This document shows positions 50,742-58,152 of a stretch of DNA of 64,000 nt, in pieces (the stretch's first letter is position 1; each line of letters begins with the position of its first letter). Under the pieces are notes generated by a model. That model was not told the origin of the DNA and made no database searches. It saw only the letters and a program-made list of their open reading frames with translations. Source of the DNA: an uncultured Sphingomonadales bacterium (GTDB lineage Bacteria > Pseudomonadota > Alphaproteobacteria > Sphingomonadales > Sphingomonadaceae); assembly GCA_903821605.1 (NCBI GenBank), contig CAIJLZ010000005.1, positions 62,001-126,000 on the forward strand, read 5' to 3'. The translations under genes and the position numbers were made by a program.

Positions 50742-51460
50742 CCCCGATGTTGAATGAAATTGGCCAGTATTTTGGCGCAGCCGACCAGATGGCACATAAC
50801 AGCGACTATCTGCTGTGGCTGTTCATCGCCTGGACGCTGGGCAAGATTCTGTTCTACATCTTCCCGATCCTCGACCTGTTGAGCGTCTATTACAGCGAAC
50901 AAAATGCCGATCAGGGGCACATGCATTGGCGCGAACGCAGCCGCCGCATCACCATCTGGCTGCTGGTCCTGCCGCTCGTTGATGTGGTGGTGTATTTCTA
51001 TATCGTGCTCTCAATCCTTGGTGACCTGCGGGGGATCAAGGAAACGCTCAAGCTGCGTAGCCAGATGTACGGCATCGGGGCAGGCATATTGAACGTCATT
51101 CTGATGAGCGAATTATACGATAGTATTTCCTTTTCCTCCGGCTTTTTCGGGGCGGAAAGCATGGGTATCCAGCTGATCTATGCCGTCGCGATCTTCGCCT
51201 GCTGGGCTGTGCTCGCTTATTATCACTTGTTGACGCTGTTCATGATCCGGCACGAGCTGATCTTCACGGCGCGGCTGCTCGGCGAACCGGAGCGGGCACT
51301 CGACCGAGTCGACTTCGCCTTCACCCGCGACATCGTGCAACGTATGCAAGCCTCTTCCGAAATCGATGAAAGTCTCCACGCCCCAGCCGATGACGCGTGG
51401 GAAGATGAAGAAATATTGCCCCAGCAGCATCGGGCACGTCGCCGCCGATCACGGCTCTAA
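50738..51460 (+). CDS. Unknown four-helix membrane protein coupled to a LapG-like protease
   Basis: A 240-residue integral membrane protein that I do not recognise. Hydrophobic segments lie at about residues 24-48, 70-94, 108-126 and 142-172. Between the first two is a polar loop (YYSEQNADQGHMHWRERSRR). The C-terminal ~65 residues are soluble, acidic, and end in a basic tail (RARRRRSRL). No catalytic motif, GGDEF, EAL or HAMP pattern is visible. The 4-base overlap with the membrane-anchored protease gene suggests that it anchors, activates or inhibits that enzyme. Confidence 0.8.
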   Translation: MTPMLNEIGQYFGAADQMAHNSDYLLWLFIAWTLGKILFYIFPILDLLSVYYSEQNADQGHMHWRERSRRITIWLLVLPLVDVVVYFYIVLSILGDLRGIKETLKLRSQMYGIGAGILNVILMSELYDSISFSSGFFGAESMGIQLIYAVAIFACWAVLAYYHLLTLFMIRHELIFTARLLGEPERALDRVDFAFTRDIVQRMQASSEIDESLHAPADDAWEDEEILPQQHRARRRRSRL

Positions 51461-51619
51461 GGCATTAAATAAAATATAAAATGCGATCAAGGCGATGATC
51501 TGCCTTTATGCGTTTGCGCCATTTTGGACGTGATTTGGCTCGAACGCGCTACTAGGCTGTGCCAAATGAGGGCATAGATACTCCCAGAAGATCACATAAA
51601 AAAGCGGGTTCGCAGCCAT

Positions 51620-51940
51620 ATGTGGGACACATCCCCTTCGCATCACGCCCCGGCCCTTTCGGGCGTCGATATTGATTGCCACGCCATGATGCAATCCGAT
51701 GGCGTGAGCCAGCCGGTCCATCTCGTGAATGTCGCGCGGCATGCGGTGTTGCTGGACATCGCCGAGCCACCCGAGTTGGGCGCGATGGTCGCGATATCCT
51801 ATGGGCCGACGACAATCAGCGGTCAGGTGGAATGGCGCCAGGGCGAGCGTTGCCTAATGGTTTCGCCCGATGAAATCAATGTGCCGGACATGATTGGTGG
51901 GCTGCTCGGGATCGGCGCTCAGGGTCGCATCATCGCCTGA
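51620..51940 (+). CDS. PilZ-like domain protein, degenerate
   Basis: A 106-residue soluble protein. The order of strands (PVHLVNVARHAVLLDIAEPP, ELGAMVAISYG, ISGQVEWRQGERCLM) resembles small PilZ domain proteins of sphingomonads, which bind c-di-GMP. The N-terminal RxxxR motif needed for c-di-GMP is not seen and the D/N-x-S-x-x-G motif is altered to NVARHAV, so it may not bind the nucleotide. The assignment is tentative. It lies about 160 bases after the membrane protein gene. Confidence 0.55.
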   Translation: MWDTSPSHHAPALSGVDIDCHAMMQSDGVSQPVHLVNVARHAVLLDIAEPPELGAMVAISYGPTTISGQVEWRQGERCLMVSPDEINVPDMIGGLLGIGAQGRIIA

Positions 51941-52054
51941 GACGGACTATGCCGTTTGGCCTATACCCCCTGTCGTATGGACGGCACATTCTATAAAAAA
52001 TATATAAACTCCTGCCTGCGTGAAATCATTTTGCAGCATGTCTGGAGTCGCCGC

Positions 52055-52546
52055 ATGAGTACCGAAAACGCCATCGATATTCGCTTTCTCAAGAGCTATG
52101 GTAGCGAGCTGGCCCAACGGATGCGCAGCGCGCTCAACATCGCTGACGGCGTGATCAATTTACAAGAATGCCTCAAGGTCGCGAGCGACATCGAGCGGCT
52201 TGGCGAACATATGACCGCCGCCGCGCGCGAGGATGATGACATCAATGTGCTTGGCCTGCGTCACCAACTCAACATCAAGCACATGTCCGCCGCGCGCATC
52301 CTGTACCTGCTGATGAAGCGTCCCGACCTATTGCATAGCCAGCATGACCTTGCCGCCGAGCTTGGCTGTTCGGCCCGCAGCATTCCGGTCTACATGTCGC
52401 ATCTGCGGCAAGCGCTCGGCAGCGTTGATCTGAAGGATATGATCCATGTCAGCTATCGCTCGGGCTATTATGTAACCGGCGAAAAAGTGGCCAAGCTGCG
52501 CGCCGCGCTCAGCAACACGCGGAACCCAGAGCTACAAGCCGCCTGA
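52055..52546 (+). CDS. Winged-helix DNA-binding protein (OmpR-type effector domain)
   Basis: A 163-residue protein. The N-terminal ~70 residues are helical and of unknown type. The C-terminal half resembles the Trans_reg_C winged helix of OmpR-class regulators (LHSQHDLAAELGCSARSIPV, YMSHLRQALG, IHVSYRSGYYVTG). There is no receiver domain, so it is not a standard response regulator. The ATG at 52055 has GGAG about 9 bases upstream; an in-frame start at 51956 would add 33 residues without support. Possibly the regulator of the neighbouring protease/membrane-protein/PilZ genes. Confidence 0.78.
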   Translation: MSTENAIDIRFLKSYGSELAQRMRSALNIADGVINLQECLKVASDIERLGEHMTAAAREDDDINVLGLRHQLNIKHMSAARILYLLMKRPDLLHSQHDLAAELGCSARSIPVYMSHLRQALGSVDLKDMIHVSYRSGYYVTGEKVAKLRAALSNTRNPELQAA

Positions 52547-52565
52547 CCCGCCTTCCCTTCGCGGA

Positions 52566-52691
52566 TCAGGCCGACAGCGCCAAGACGTGATTGGCCGCAA
52601 TATCGCCATAGCTGCGCGCCAGACCGATGGTGATCCCGCACCATAGGGTCAGGCGTTCCATCGCGCGCTCTTCGCCACCCCGCCCGATCAT
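52566..52691 (-). CDS. Possible small protein or gene remnant
   Basis: A 41-codon frame (MIGRGGEERAMERLTLWCGI, then TIGLARSYGDIAANHVLALSA split over the end) with codon use like the neighbours. A GGTGGG lies upstream of the ATG. It is divergent from the TetR gene at 52865 with an operator-like palindrome between them. No family was recognised; it could be the remnant of a longer protein. The rest of 52547-52864 holds only this frame and the operator. Confidence 0.3.
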   Translation of the reverse strand: MIGRGGEERAMERLTLWCGITIGLARSYGDIAANHVLALSA

Positions 52692-52735
52692 CAGATGCCC
52701 ACCGGCTTGATGACCCGATGGTCTGTGATGAAAAA

Positions 52736-52749
52736 TGACAATGGTCACA
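52736..52749. promoter_or_regulatory. Operator-like palindrome upstream of TetR gene
   Basis: TGACAATGGTCACA contains the imperfect inverted repeat TGACA-AT-GGTCA and matches the site at 53541 in 12 of 14 positions. It lies about 115 bases before the TetR start. Confidence 0.5.
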
Positions 52750-52864
52750 CAAAACATTCCCCTGCCGGCTGTCAATCAAGGCGGAAGAGGGGTTGAACGG
52801 CTGGCGTGGTGGCGGGGAAGGCGATAAAGCACCGACCAGAACTTCCGGGAAAGATGACAGCGCC

Positions 52865-53458
52865 ATGCCCATTATCGTCGATCGCAAAGAACGTCGGGAG
52901 ATGGTCACCGCCATTGCCTTCGATCTGGTCGCCGAAATCGGCATCGACCATCTGACCTTCCGCCAAATCGCCGCCGCCGCTGGCTATAGCACCGCGATTG
53001 TATCGAACTATTTTCACAACAAGGGCGAGTTGCTGTTCAAAGTCTATGAGGTCGCCAACAGCCGTTCGCGTGATCGGCTGGAAGCGGCGTTCGAAGCCGG
53101 GCGACCGCTGCTCGACTGTTTCGAGACGCTGATGCCCATTTCCGAGGAAAGCCAGAAAAACTGGCGGGTTTGGCTGAGTTTCTGGGGCCGCGTCCATCTC
53201 GATCCACTCTATGCCGCCGAACGCAAGCGCGCGGCGCAGGACTCGCTGGCGCTGTATCGCAAGATGCTCGCCTTTCGCCATGGCGATGCCCAAGGCAATG
53301 GCACATTCGATCTCGACATGGCCGCCCATCGCCTGTTGGCGGTGGTGGCAGGCACCGCGTTGGAGGCGTGCTTCGACCCGGAAAGCTGGTCCCCGGAACG
53401 AATGCGCGCCGTGCTCGCCATCGAACTCGATGCGATCACCCAACCGGCGGCAGGCTGA
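52865..53458 (+). CDS. TetR family regulator, BetI-like
   Basis: A 197-residue TetR-type regulator with a helix-turn-helix (LTFRQIAAAAGYSTAIVSNY then FHNKGELLFKVYE) and a BetI-like C-terminal domain (WLSFWGRVHLDPLYAAERKR). The ATG at 52865 (MPIIVDRKERR) is preferred over one 24 codons upstream because it begins just before the DNA-binding helices. Matching palindromes lie before it (52736) and between it and the Dabb-PASTA gene (53541), so autoregulation and control of the downstream pair are likely. Its ligand is unknown. Confidence 0.88.
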   Translation: MPIIVDRKERREMVTAIAFDLVAEIGIDHLTFRQIAAAAGYSTAIVSNYFHNKGELLFKVYEVANSRSRDRLEAAFEAGRPLLDCFETLMPISEESQKNWRVWLSFWGRVHLDPLYAAERKRAAQDSLALYRKMLAFRHGDAQGNGTFDLDMAAHRLLAVVAGTALEACFDPESWSPERMRAVLAIELDAITQPAAG

Positions 53459-53514
53459 AAGCCCCCCCCTCCAAAAGACCAGTGCGTGGCAGCCCCCAAT
53501 CGGGTCAGAATGCG

Positions 53515-53543
53515 TTGACAGGCCTGATCGGGCTTTCATATGA
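53515..53543 (+). promoter_or_regulatory. Promoter of the Dabb-PASTA gene
   Basis: A perfect TTGACA (53515-53520) is followed after 17 bases by ATATGA (53538-53543). The operator-like palindrome at 53541 overlaps the -10 end, an arrangement suited to repression. Confidence 0.5.
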
Positions 53544-53554
53544 CAGTTGTCACA
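53541..53554. promoter_or_regulatory. Operator-like palindrome at the Dabb-PASTA promoter
   Basis: TGACAGTTGTCACA contains the perfect inverted repeat TGACA-GT-TGTCA. It is the second copy of the site at 52736 and probably binds the TetR protein encoded between them. Confidence 0.55.
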
Positions 53555-53720
53555 TAAAGAGCCTGACCAGATGGGGATGCAATAGAGGTGGACCGGCACG
53601 CCAGTCCGTTTCTCGACGCGCAAAGATCATCCGCACACCTGATCTTTCAGGGACATCGGACGGTTTCCTCCGCTGCTTGTGCTCCGTCCTTTGCCCGGCC
53701 CACAACAATAGGAGAGTCCC

Positions 53721-54353
53721 ATGATTCGGCACGTCGTGATGATCAAGTTCAAGCAGGACGCCCCTCAGGAAAAGATCGATCTCTTTCTGGAAGAGGTCAA
53801 AAAGCTGTCGCACCTGAACAAGGAAGTCCGCGATTACAGCCACGGCATGTGCGTCCGCGAACCGCGTTACCACAGCGGCGATTTCGATTTCGCCAACTGC
53901 TGCGACATCGACAATTATGAAGCGATGGAACGCTATATGTCGCACTGGTCCCATCTGCGCATGACCCCGTTCCTGCCGGACATTCTCGAAAACATGATCT
54001 CGTTCGACTGGGAAATCGACTATTACGGCCCGGCGTTCGACGCGGAAGCCGCCAAGGAAGAGGCGATCAAGGAAGCCAAGCGCGTCCTGCCGATCCACGA
54101 CGACGCGACCAAGGCCTATGTCCCCGAACTGCGCGGCCGCACCAAGGCGCAGGCGCTTGAGATGCTCGCCAAGGTTGGGCTGGAACTCGGCGAAGTCGAA
54201 GAAATCATCGGCTCGGTCTGGGCACCGGATCGCATCATGTTCGTCAGCCCGGACGTGAACAGCGAAGTCGCCAAGGGCAGCAAGATCAATATCGGCATCA
54301 CCGGCAACTGGCTGACCGGTCCCGCCGTCCCGGCTGAAAAGACCGCCTGGTAA
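53721..54353 (+). CDS. Dabb (stress-responsive A/B barrel) domain fused to a PASTA domain
   Basis: A 210-residue soluble protein. Residues 1-100 form a Dabb ferredoxin-like barrel (MIRHVVMIKFKQDAPQEKID, MERYMSHWSHLRMTPFL). A short linker leads to a single PASTA-like domain at about 132-196 (AYVPELRGRTKAQALEMLAK, VGLELGE, VSPDVNSEVAKGSKINIGIT). PASTA domains usually sit outside the cell on PknB-type kinases and penicillin-binding proteins and bind muropeptides; here no signal or membrane helix is present. The function is unknown. The small monooxygenase gene follows after 25 bases, and the promoter region has a TetR-type operator. Confidence 0.8.
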   Translation: MIRHVVMIKFKQDAPQEKIDLFLEEVKKLSHLNKEVRDYSHGMCVREPRYHSGDFDFANCCDIDNYEAMERYMSHWSHLRMTPFLPDILENMISFDWEIDYYGPAFDAEAAKEEAIKEAKRVLPIHDDATKAYVPELRGRTKAQALEMLAKVGLELGEVEEIIGSVWAPDRIMFVSPDVNSEVAKGSKINIGITGNWLTGPAVPAEKTAW

Positions 54354-54378
54354 GCTATCCGGACAAGAGGAACAGACA

Positions 54379-54681
54379 ATGATTTTTGTTGCCGGGACCA
54401 TGTCCCTTGCCCCCGAACATATCGATGCCTTTGAGCACGCCGTGCAGGCTATGGTCGGCGCGGTCCGTGAGGAAGACGGCTGCGTGCATTATTCCCTGCT
54501 CGTCGAAGACCGCGCCACCGGCCTCGTCAACGTGCTGGAGATGTGGGAGAGCGAGGAAAAGCTCAAAGCGCATCTCCAGACCGAGGCGACCCAGACGTTC
54601 TTTGGCCGCTTCGGCCCCTTGCTGACCGGCATGAACGCGCAGGTTTATGACGCGGTCAATCCGCGAGGCGTGCCGCTCTGA
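54379..54681 (+). CDS. Putative quinol monooxygenase (ABM family)
   Basis: A 100-residue protein of the antibiotic biosynthesis monooxygenase (ABM) ferredoxin-like family, like YgiN: MIFVAGTMSLAPEHIDAF, REEDGCVHYSLLVED, LEMWESEEKLKAHL. Such dimeric proteins oxidise quinols or polyketide aromatics without cofactor. It follows the Dabb-PASTA gene by 25 bases with a GAGG ribosome site, probably in one transcript. Dabb and ABM domains share the same fold, so the two proteins may act on related small molecules. Confidence 0.82.
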   Translation: MIFVAGTMSLAPEHIDAFEHAVQAMVGAVREEDGCVHYSLLVEDRATGLVNVLEMWESEEKLKAHLQTEATQTFFGRFGPLLTGMNAQVYDAVNPRGVPL

Positions 54682-54823
54682 TCGCCTGACCGGCGATCAC
54701 CGGGACCAGATGATCTGTCGGACGGCAAGCTCCCAATCCCGCAATTGCGGGCTTGGGGGCGCGAGGCCGGAGCGCGCTGCATCTCAATTTGCGATACGGG
54801 TGGCAACGGCCTATTGTCGGCGG

Positions 54824-55075
54824 ATGAAAACCAACCGCGCCCTTTCTCTCGCCCGCGCCCAAGAGGACCGGCAGCGTTGCCGTGACTGGCTGATCCCGCA
54901 TATGAGTGACGGCAAGCCCAAGGTCTGCACCAAGGATCAATATCGCGAACTGGCGCGGCAGGAATTCAGCTTTGCCACCGCCGCGTTCAACGAGGCTTGG
55001 ATATGGGCGATCGAGGACACCGGGCGGCAGGACTGGTATGAAGCCAAGGGCCGCGACAAGCCGCCCAAGGATTAG
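54824..55075 (+). CDS. Small hypothetical protein
   Basis: An 83-residue basic, helical protein (MKTNRALSLARAQEDRQRCR, FSFATAAFNEAWIWAIEDTG). No family is recognised, though the composition and lack of membrane segments suggest a small cytosolic protein. The ATG at 54824 is the first that makes a compact protein; the ribosome site is poor. It converges on the subtilase gene with 13 bases between stops. Confidence 0.55.
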   Translation: MKTNRALSLARAQEDRQRCRDWLIPHMSDGKPKVCTKDQYRELARQEFSFATAAFNEAWIWAIEDTGRQDWYEAKGRDKPPKD

Positions 55076-55088
55076 TCCCTCAGGCCGG

Positions 55089-57377
55089 TCAGAAGCTCAT
55101 CTTCATCCCGGCCATCACTTCACCCGCGCCGGTCATGGCGGCGTTGGAGAGATTGGCACCACCCGATAGGCTGAAGCTCATCGCCTTGCCAACCGATACA
55201 CGATAGGCCGCTTCGACCCGCGCCGGTTCACTGCCAAGCTGCGACAGCGGCACGAGATAGCGGGCGCTCTGCCTGCCAAGCCCATCGGTGGTCGGCACCA
55301 GATAATCCAGCCGGAGATTGCCCGAGATCGCGCGCGGGGGCACCACAAAGGCAAGGCCGAAATTGTCGCGAACCTGCCGACCGGCAAAGGCGATGCCATT
55401 CTTCCGCAGGCTCAATTCACCCGAAACCATATTGGCCGGGGTGAAACGCAGCCCGTCCGCGCCGGTGGCCATCCGCAAATGGGTCATTTCACCCGCCGCG
55501 ACCAGTTCAAAACCGCCGATCAACCGGCTCGCCATCGCGCCAAAGTTGAACAGCCGGGTCGGCTTATCGAACGCCGAGATGTCGGACGCGAGGTTATAAT
55601 AGCCGCCGGTCTGGTTGATCGCCGACACGTTGAAGCCCACGACCGTCCGGCTATCCGGGCGCGTCCAATAGCCGATGCCGATGCCGGTCTGGTGGCGATC
55701 GACCGGGTTCTTGCTAAAGGCAAAACGCGGGGTGAAGCCATCATCGGTCAACCGCAGCGCCAGCGGGCTTTCCGCCGGGCGCGCCTCGAACCCGCCGGTC
55801 GTCGTCGTGCCATAGACCATCAATCGGCTGTGATCCGACAATGGGATCAGCGCATTGGCGATCATCGACTTGTCGAGCAGGCCAGTGGAGGCAAAGAAGC
55901 TGAGCGGCTTCATCGTCGGGTCATAAGCGAAATCGGTGCGGGTGCTGCCCGCCCCGGTCATGCGGAGTTGGGCGGTGAAGCCCTTGAACGGCAGATCGAC
56001 ACCCATGCGGGTCGTGCGATCCAGCATCATCATGCTCGCCGAGGCATCTGCCGGCGATCCGAACATGGCAAAGCCCGTTGCGACCGGACGTTCCGCAAAG
56101 AATTGCTGCGCCCATTCATATTGTTCGCCTTGACCGAGCAAACGCCGACCGAGCATCTGACGCATGCCCAGCATATTGGTGCGCACCCGCAACGCGCCGG
56201 TTTCAGCGAGGCTGAAATCGCGCCCGAATTTGTCATAGACGGTGATCCCGCCCAATGCCGTGGGCAGCGCCGAGAAGGCGGGGCTGAGGCTCAACGTCGT
56301 GCCCGTCAGGGTGGTGGACCCGCCGCTGCTGGTCTGCATCACGACATTGCCTTGCGCCTGAAACGCCTTGGCGACATTGAGCAGGCCCCAACCGTAAACA
56401 GCATCAACCCCGACCGTGCCCTTGTCGGTGGCAGTGGTGAACAGAATTTGCGCGACCTTTTCAGGGGTCGTCTTCAGCGCAGGCCAGCGCGCTTCAAGCA
56501 GGGCCGCCGCGCCCGCCACGATCGGCGTCGCCATGCTCGTCCCGGACATATAGCCATAGCTGTTGTTCGGCAGGGTCGAATAGATATTCTCGCCCGGCGC
56601 GACGATGAAATGATTCTGCCATGTCTGGTCGCTCGCGCAGGTCGTCGCGCCAGTTGGTAACAGGCAACCGGTGCCGGGGCGGTTGGAGAAGGTGCTGATC
56701 GTGCCCGCCAGGTTGACGCTGCCAACCAAAATGGTCCGCCCCATGGCGGCAGATGCCGTGGCGGAATCGACCGCGACGGCCTCATTCGCCAAAATCGCAC
56801 CATCATTGCCCGCCGCCTTGACATAGAGCATGGCCAAGGTCGGATCAGCCATTGTCCGGACCTCATCCGCCGTGAAGCAGAGCGCCGTCCCCGTGCAGCC
56901 GAAGCTCATGCTGGCAATCGTCGCGCCCCGCGTCCCGGCATTGCGCCACGCATCGATCAGCTTGGTCCCGCTCGCCACCCAGCCAAAGCTATCGAACACG
57001 CCGTAATTCACGACATTGGCCTTGATCGCCACGCCATATTTCGCGCCCGCGACACTGCCTGCCGTATGGGTGCCGTGCTTGTCATAGCCACTATACGTGC
57101 CGCCCGTCAGCTTGACGTTCGTGCAGCGCCCGGTGAGATCGGCATGACGACAATCGGTCAACCCATCGAGCACCGCCACCGTGACACCGCTACCGCCATT
57201 GGCGCTGGTCACATCGGTTGTCGTGAGGGCAATCAGGTTCCACTCATCCAGATTGAGATTGGTCGTCGTCGTGGTCGGCGGACGGCGCGCTGCCAATGCA
57301 TGACCCGGCACCATCACAACGCCCGAAAGTGCCGTCGCCAGCATCAGGGGGATATAGCGCTTGTTGGCAGTAAACAT
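55089..57377 (-). CDS. Subtilisin-like (S8) protease with autotransporter-type C-terminus
   Basis: A 762-residue secreted protease. A signal peptide (to about residue 29, GHALAARR) precedes an S8 domain with D71 (VAVLDGLTD), H101 (DKHGTHTAG), oxyanion N191 (AAGND) and S281 (SGTSMATP). Residues from about 370 to the end form a beta-rich region ending ...AGMKMSF with a terminal Phe, as expected for an outer-membrane barrel, so it is probably an autotransported or surface-anchored protease. Only one calcium-poor catalytic core is present. GAGGA precedes the ATG; the short upstream region (57378-57495) is AT-rich. Confidence 0.85.
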   Translation of the reverse strand: MFTANKRYIPLMLATALSGVVMVPGHALAARRPPTTTTTNLNLDEWNLIALTTTDVTSANGGSGVTVAVLDGLTDCRHADLTGRCTNVKLTGGTYSGYDKHGTHTAGSVAGAKYGVAIKANVVNYGVFDSFGWVASGTKLIDAWRNAGTRGATIASMSFGCTGTALCFTADEVRTMADPTLAMLYVKAAGNDGAILANEAVAVDSATASAAMGRTILVGSVNLAGTISTFSNRPGTGCLLPTGATTCASDQTWQNHFIVAPGENIYSTLPNNSYGYMSGTSMATPIVAGAAALLEARWPALKTTPEKVAQILFTTATDKGTVGVDAVYGWGLLNVAKAFQAQGNVVMQTSSGGSTTLTGTTLSLSPAFSALPTALGGITVYDKFGRDFSLAETGALRVRTNMLGMRQMLGRRLLGQGEQYEWAQQFFAERPVATGFAMFGSPADASASMMMLDRTTRMGVDLPFKGFTAQLRMTGAGSTRTDFAYDPTMKPLSFFASTGLLDKSMIANALIPLSDHSRLMVYGTTTTGGFEARPAESPLALRLTDDGFTPRFAFSKNPVDRHQTGIGIGYWTRPDSRTVVGFNVSAINQTGGYYNLASDISAFDKPTRLFNFGAMASRLIGGFELVAAGEMTHLRMATGADGLRFTPANMVSGELSLRKNGIAFAGRQVRDNFGLAFVVPPRAISGNLRLDYLVPTTDGLGRQSARYLVPLSQLGSEPARVEAAYRVSVGKAMSFSLSGGANLSNAAMTGAGEVMAGMKMSF

Positions 57378-57495
57378 GTGACGGTCCTCGGCTGACGGAT
57401 TTTATCTTATGATATATTAAATACTAAATTTTCATTGTGCGACCTAGCAGCATTTCCACTTTTTGCGATGAAATCCTGTGCCAGTTTGGGGCGGT

Positions 57496-58140
57496 TCAGG
57501 CGCGGGGCCGGGTCACGACCTTGGCGTTAAACGCAATCGACACCCGTTCCGCATCTTCCTGGTTCGGATAGACCCAGTGTTGCAGATAGGACGGGAAGAT
57601 CAGCATCATGCCACTGCGCGGGCGTAGCTGGAATTTGGACGAGAAGATCGGCGCTTCCAGATCGGCGGGCAAGCCGCGCACCTGCCGGTTCTCGATAAAC
57701 TCGATCATCCCGCTGCTGTGCGATGACGCATCCGGCAGGCTGACATAATAGCAGCCCGACCAGAGATATTCGCCATGGGCATGGGGCGTGTTGAACGCCC
57801 CCTTGCCGTTGACATTGACCCAGCCCTCACCCTCCACATCATGCAGCGCCAGGTCGAACGCTGGGACGGTTTCGCGGATCAGCGCGATCAGCGTCGCGGT
57901 AATATGGGCGGCCAGCGTCCGAAACGGCGCTTCTGGACGGGCGAACAGGTCATTGCCCGAATGCCAGCCAAATTCATTGCTGACCTTTTGCCCCGGCTCG
58001 GTCTGGCGGCGTTCGGCGATTACCGCAAGCAGCGCCGCATTAAGGCGCGCCGCATCCGGTATGTCATAGCCACGCAGGGGCGAAGGGAACAAGGGGCGCG
58101 CAAATAGCTGCTTCACCGCTGATCCGTTCGTCCCCTGCAC
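57496..58140 (-). CDS. Putative 2OG-Fe(II) oxygenase (TIGR02466-like)
   Basis: A 214-residue predicted Fe(II)/2-oxoglutarate-dependent oxygenase of the family with the start LFARPLFPSPL. Likely metal ligands lie in TPHAHGEYLWSG (H120, H122) and at H188 (YLQHWVYP); R199 (AERVSIAFN) would bind 2-oxoglutarate. The substrate is unknown. It lies 12 bases behind the TPR sulfotransferase gene and is probably co-transcribed, suggesting that the two modify the same molecule. Confidence 0.8.
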   Translation of the reverse strand: MQGTNGSAVKQLFARPLFPSPLRGYDIPDAARLNAALLAVIAERRQTEPGQKVSNEFGWHSGNDLFARPEAPFRTLAAHITATLIALIRETVPAFDLALHDVEGEGWVNVNGKGAFNTPHAHGEYLWSGCYYVSLPDASSHSSGMIEFIENRQVRGLPADLEAPIFSSKFQLRPRSGMMLIFPSYLQHWVYPNQEDAERVSIAFNAKVVTRPRA

Positions 58141-58152
58141 GCCGCGCGTCCG

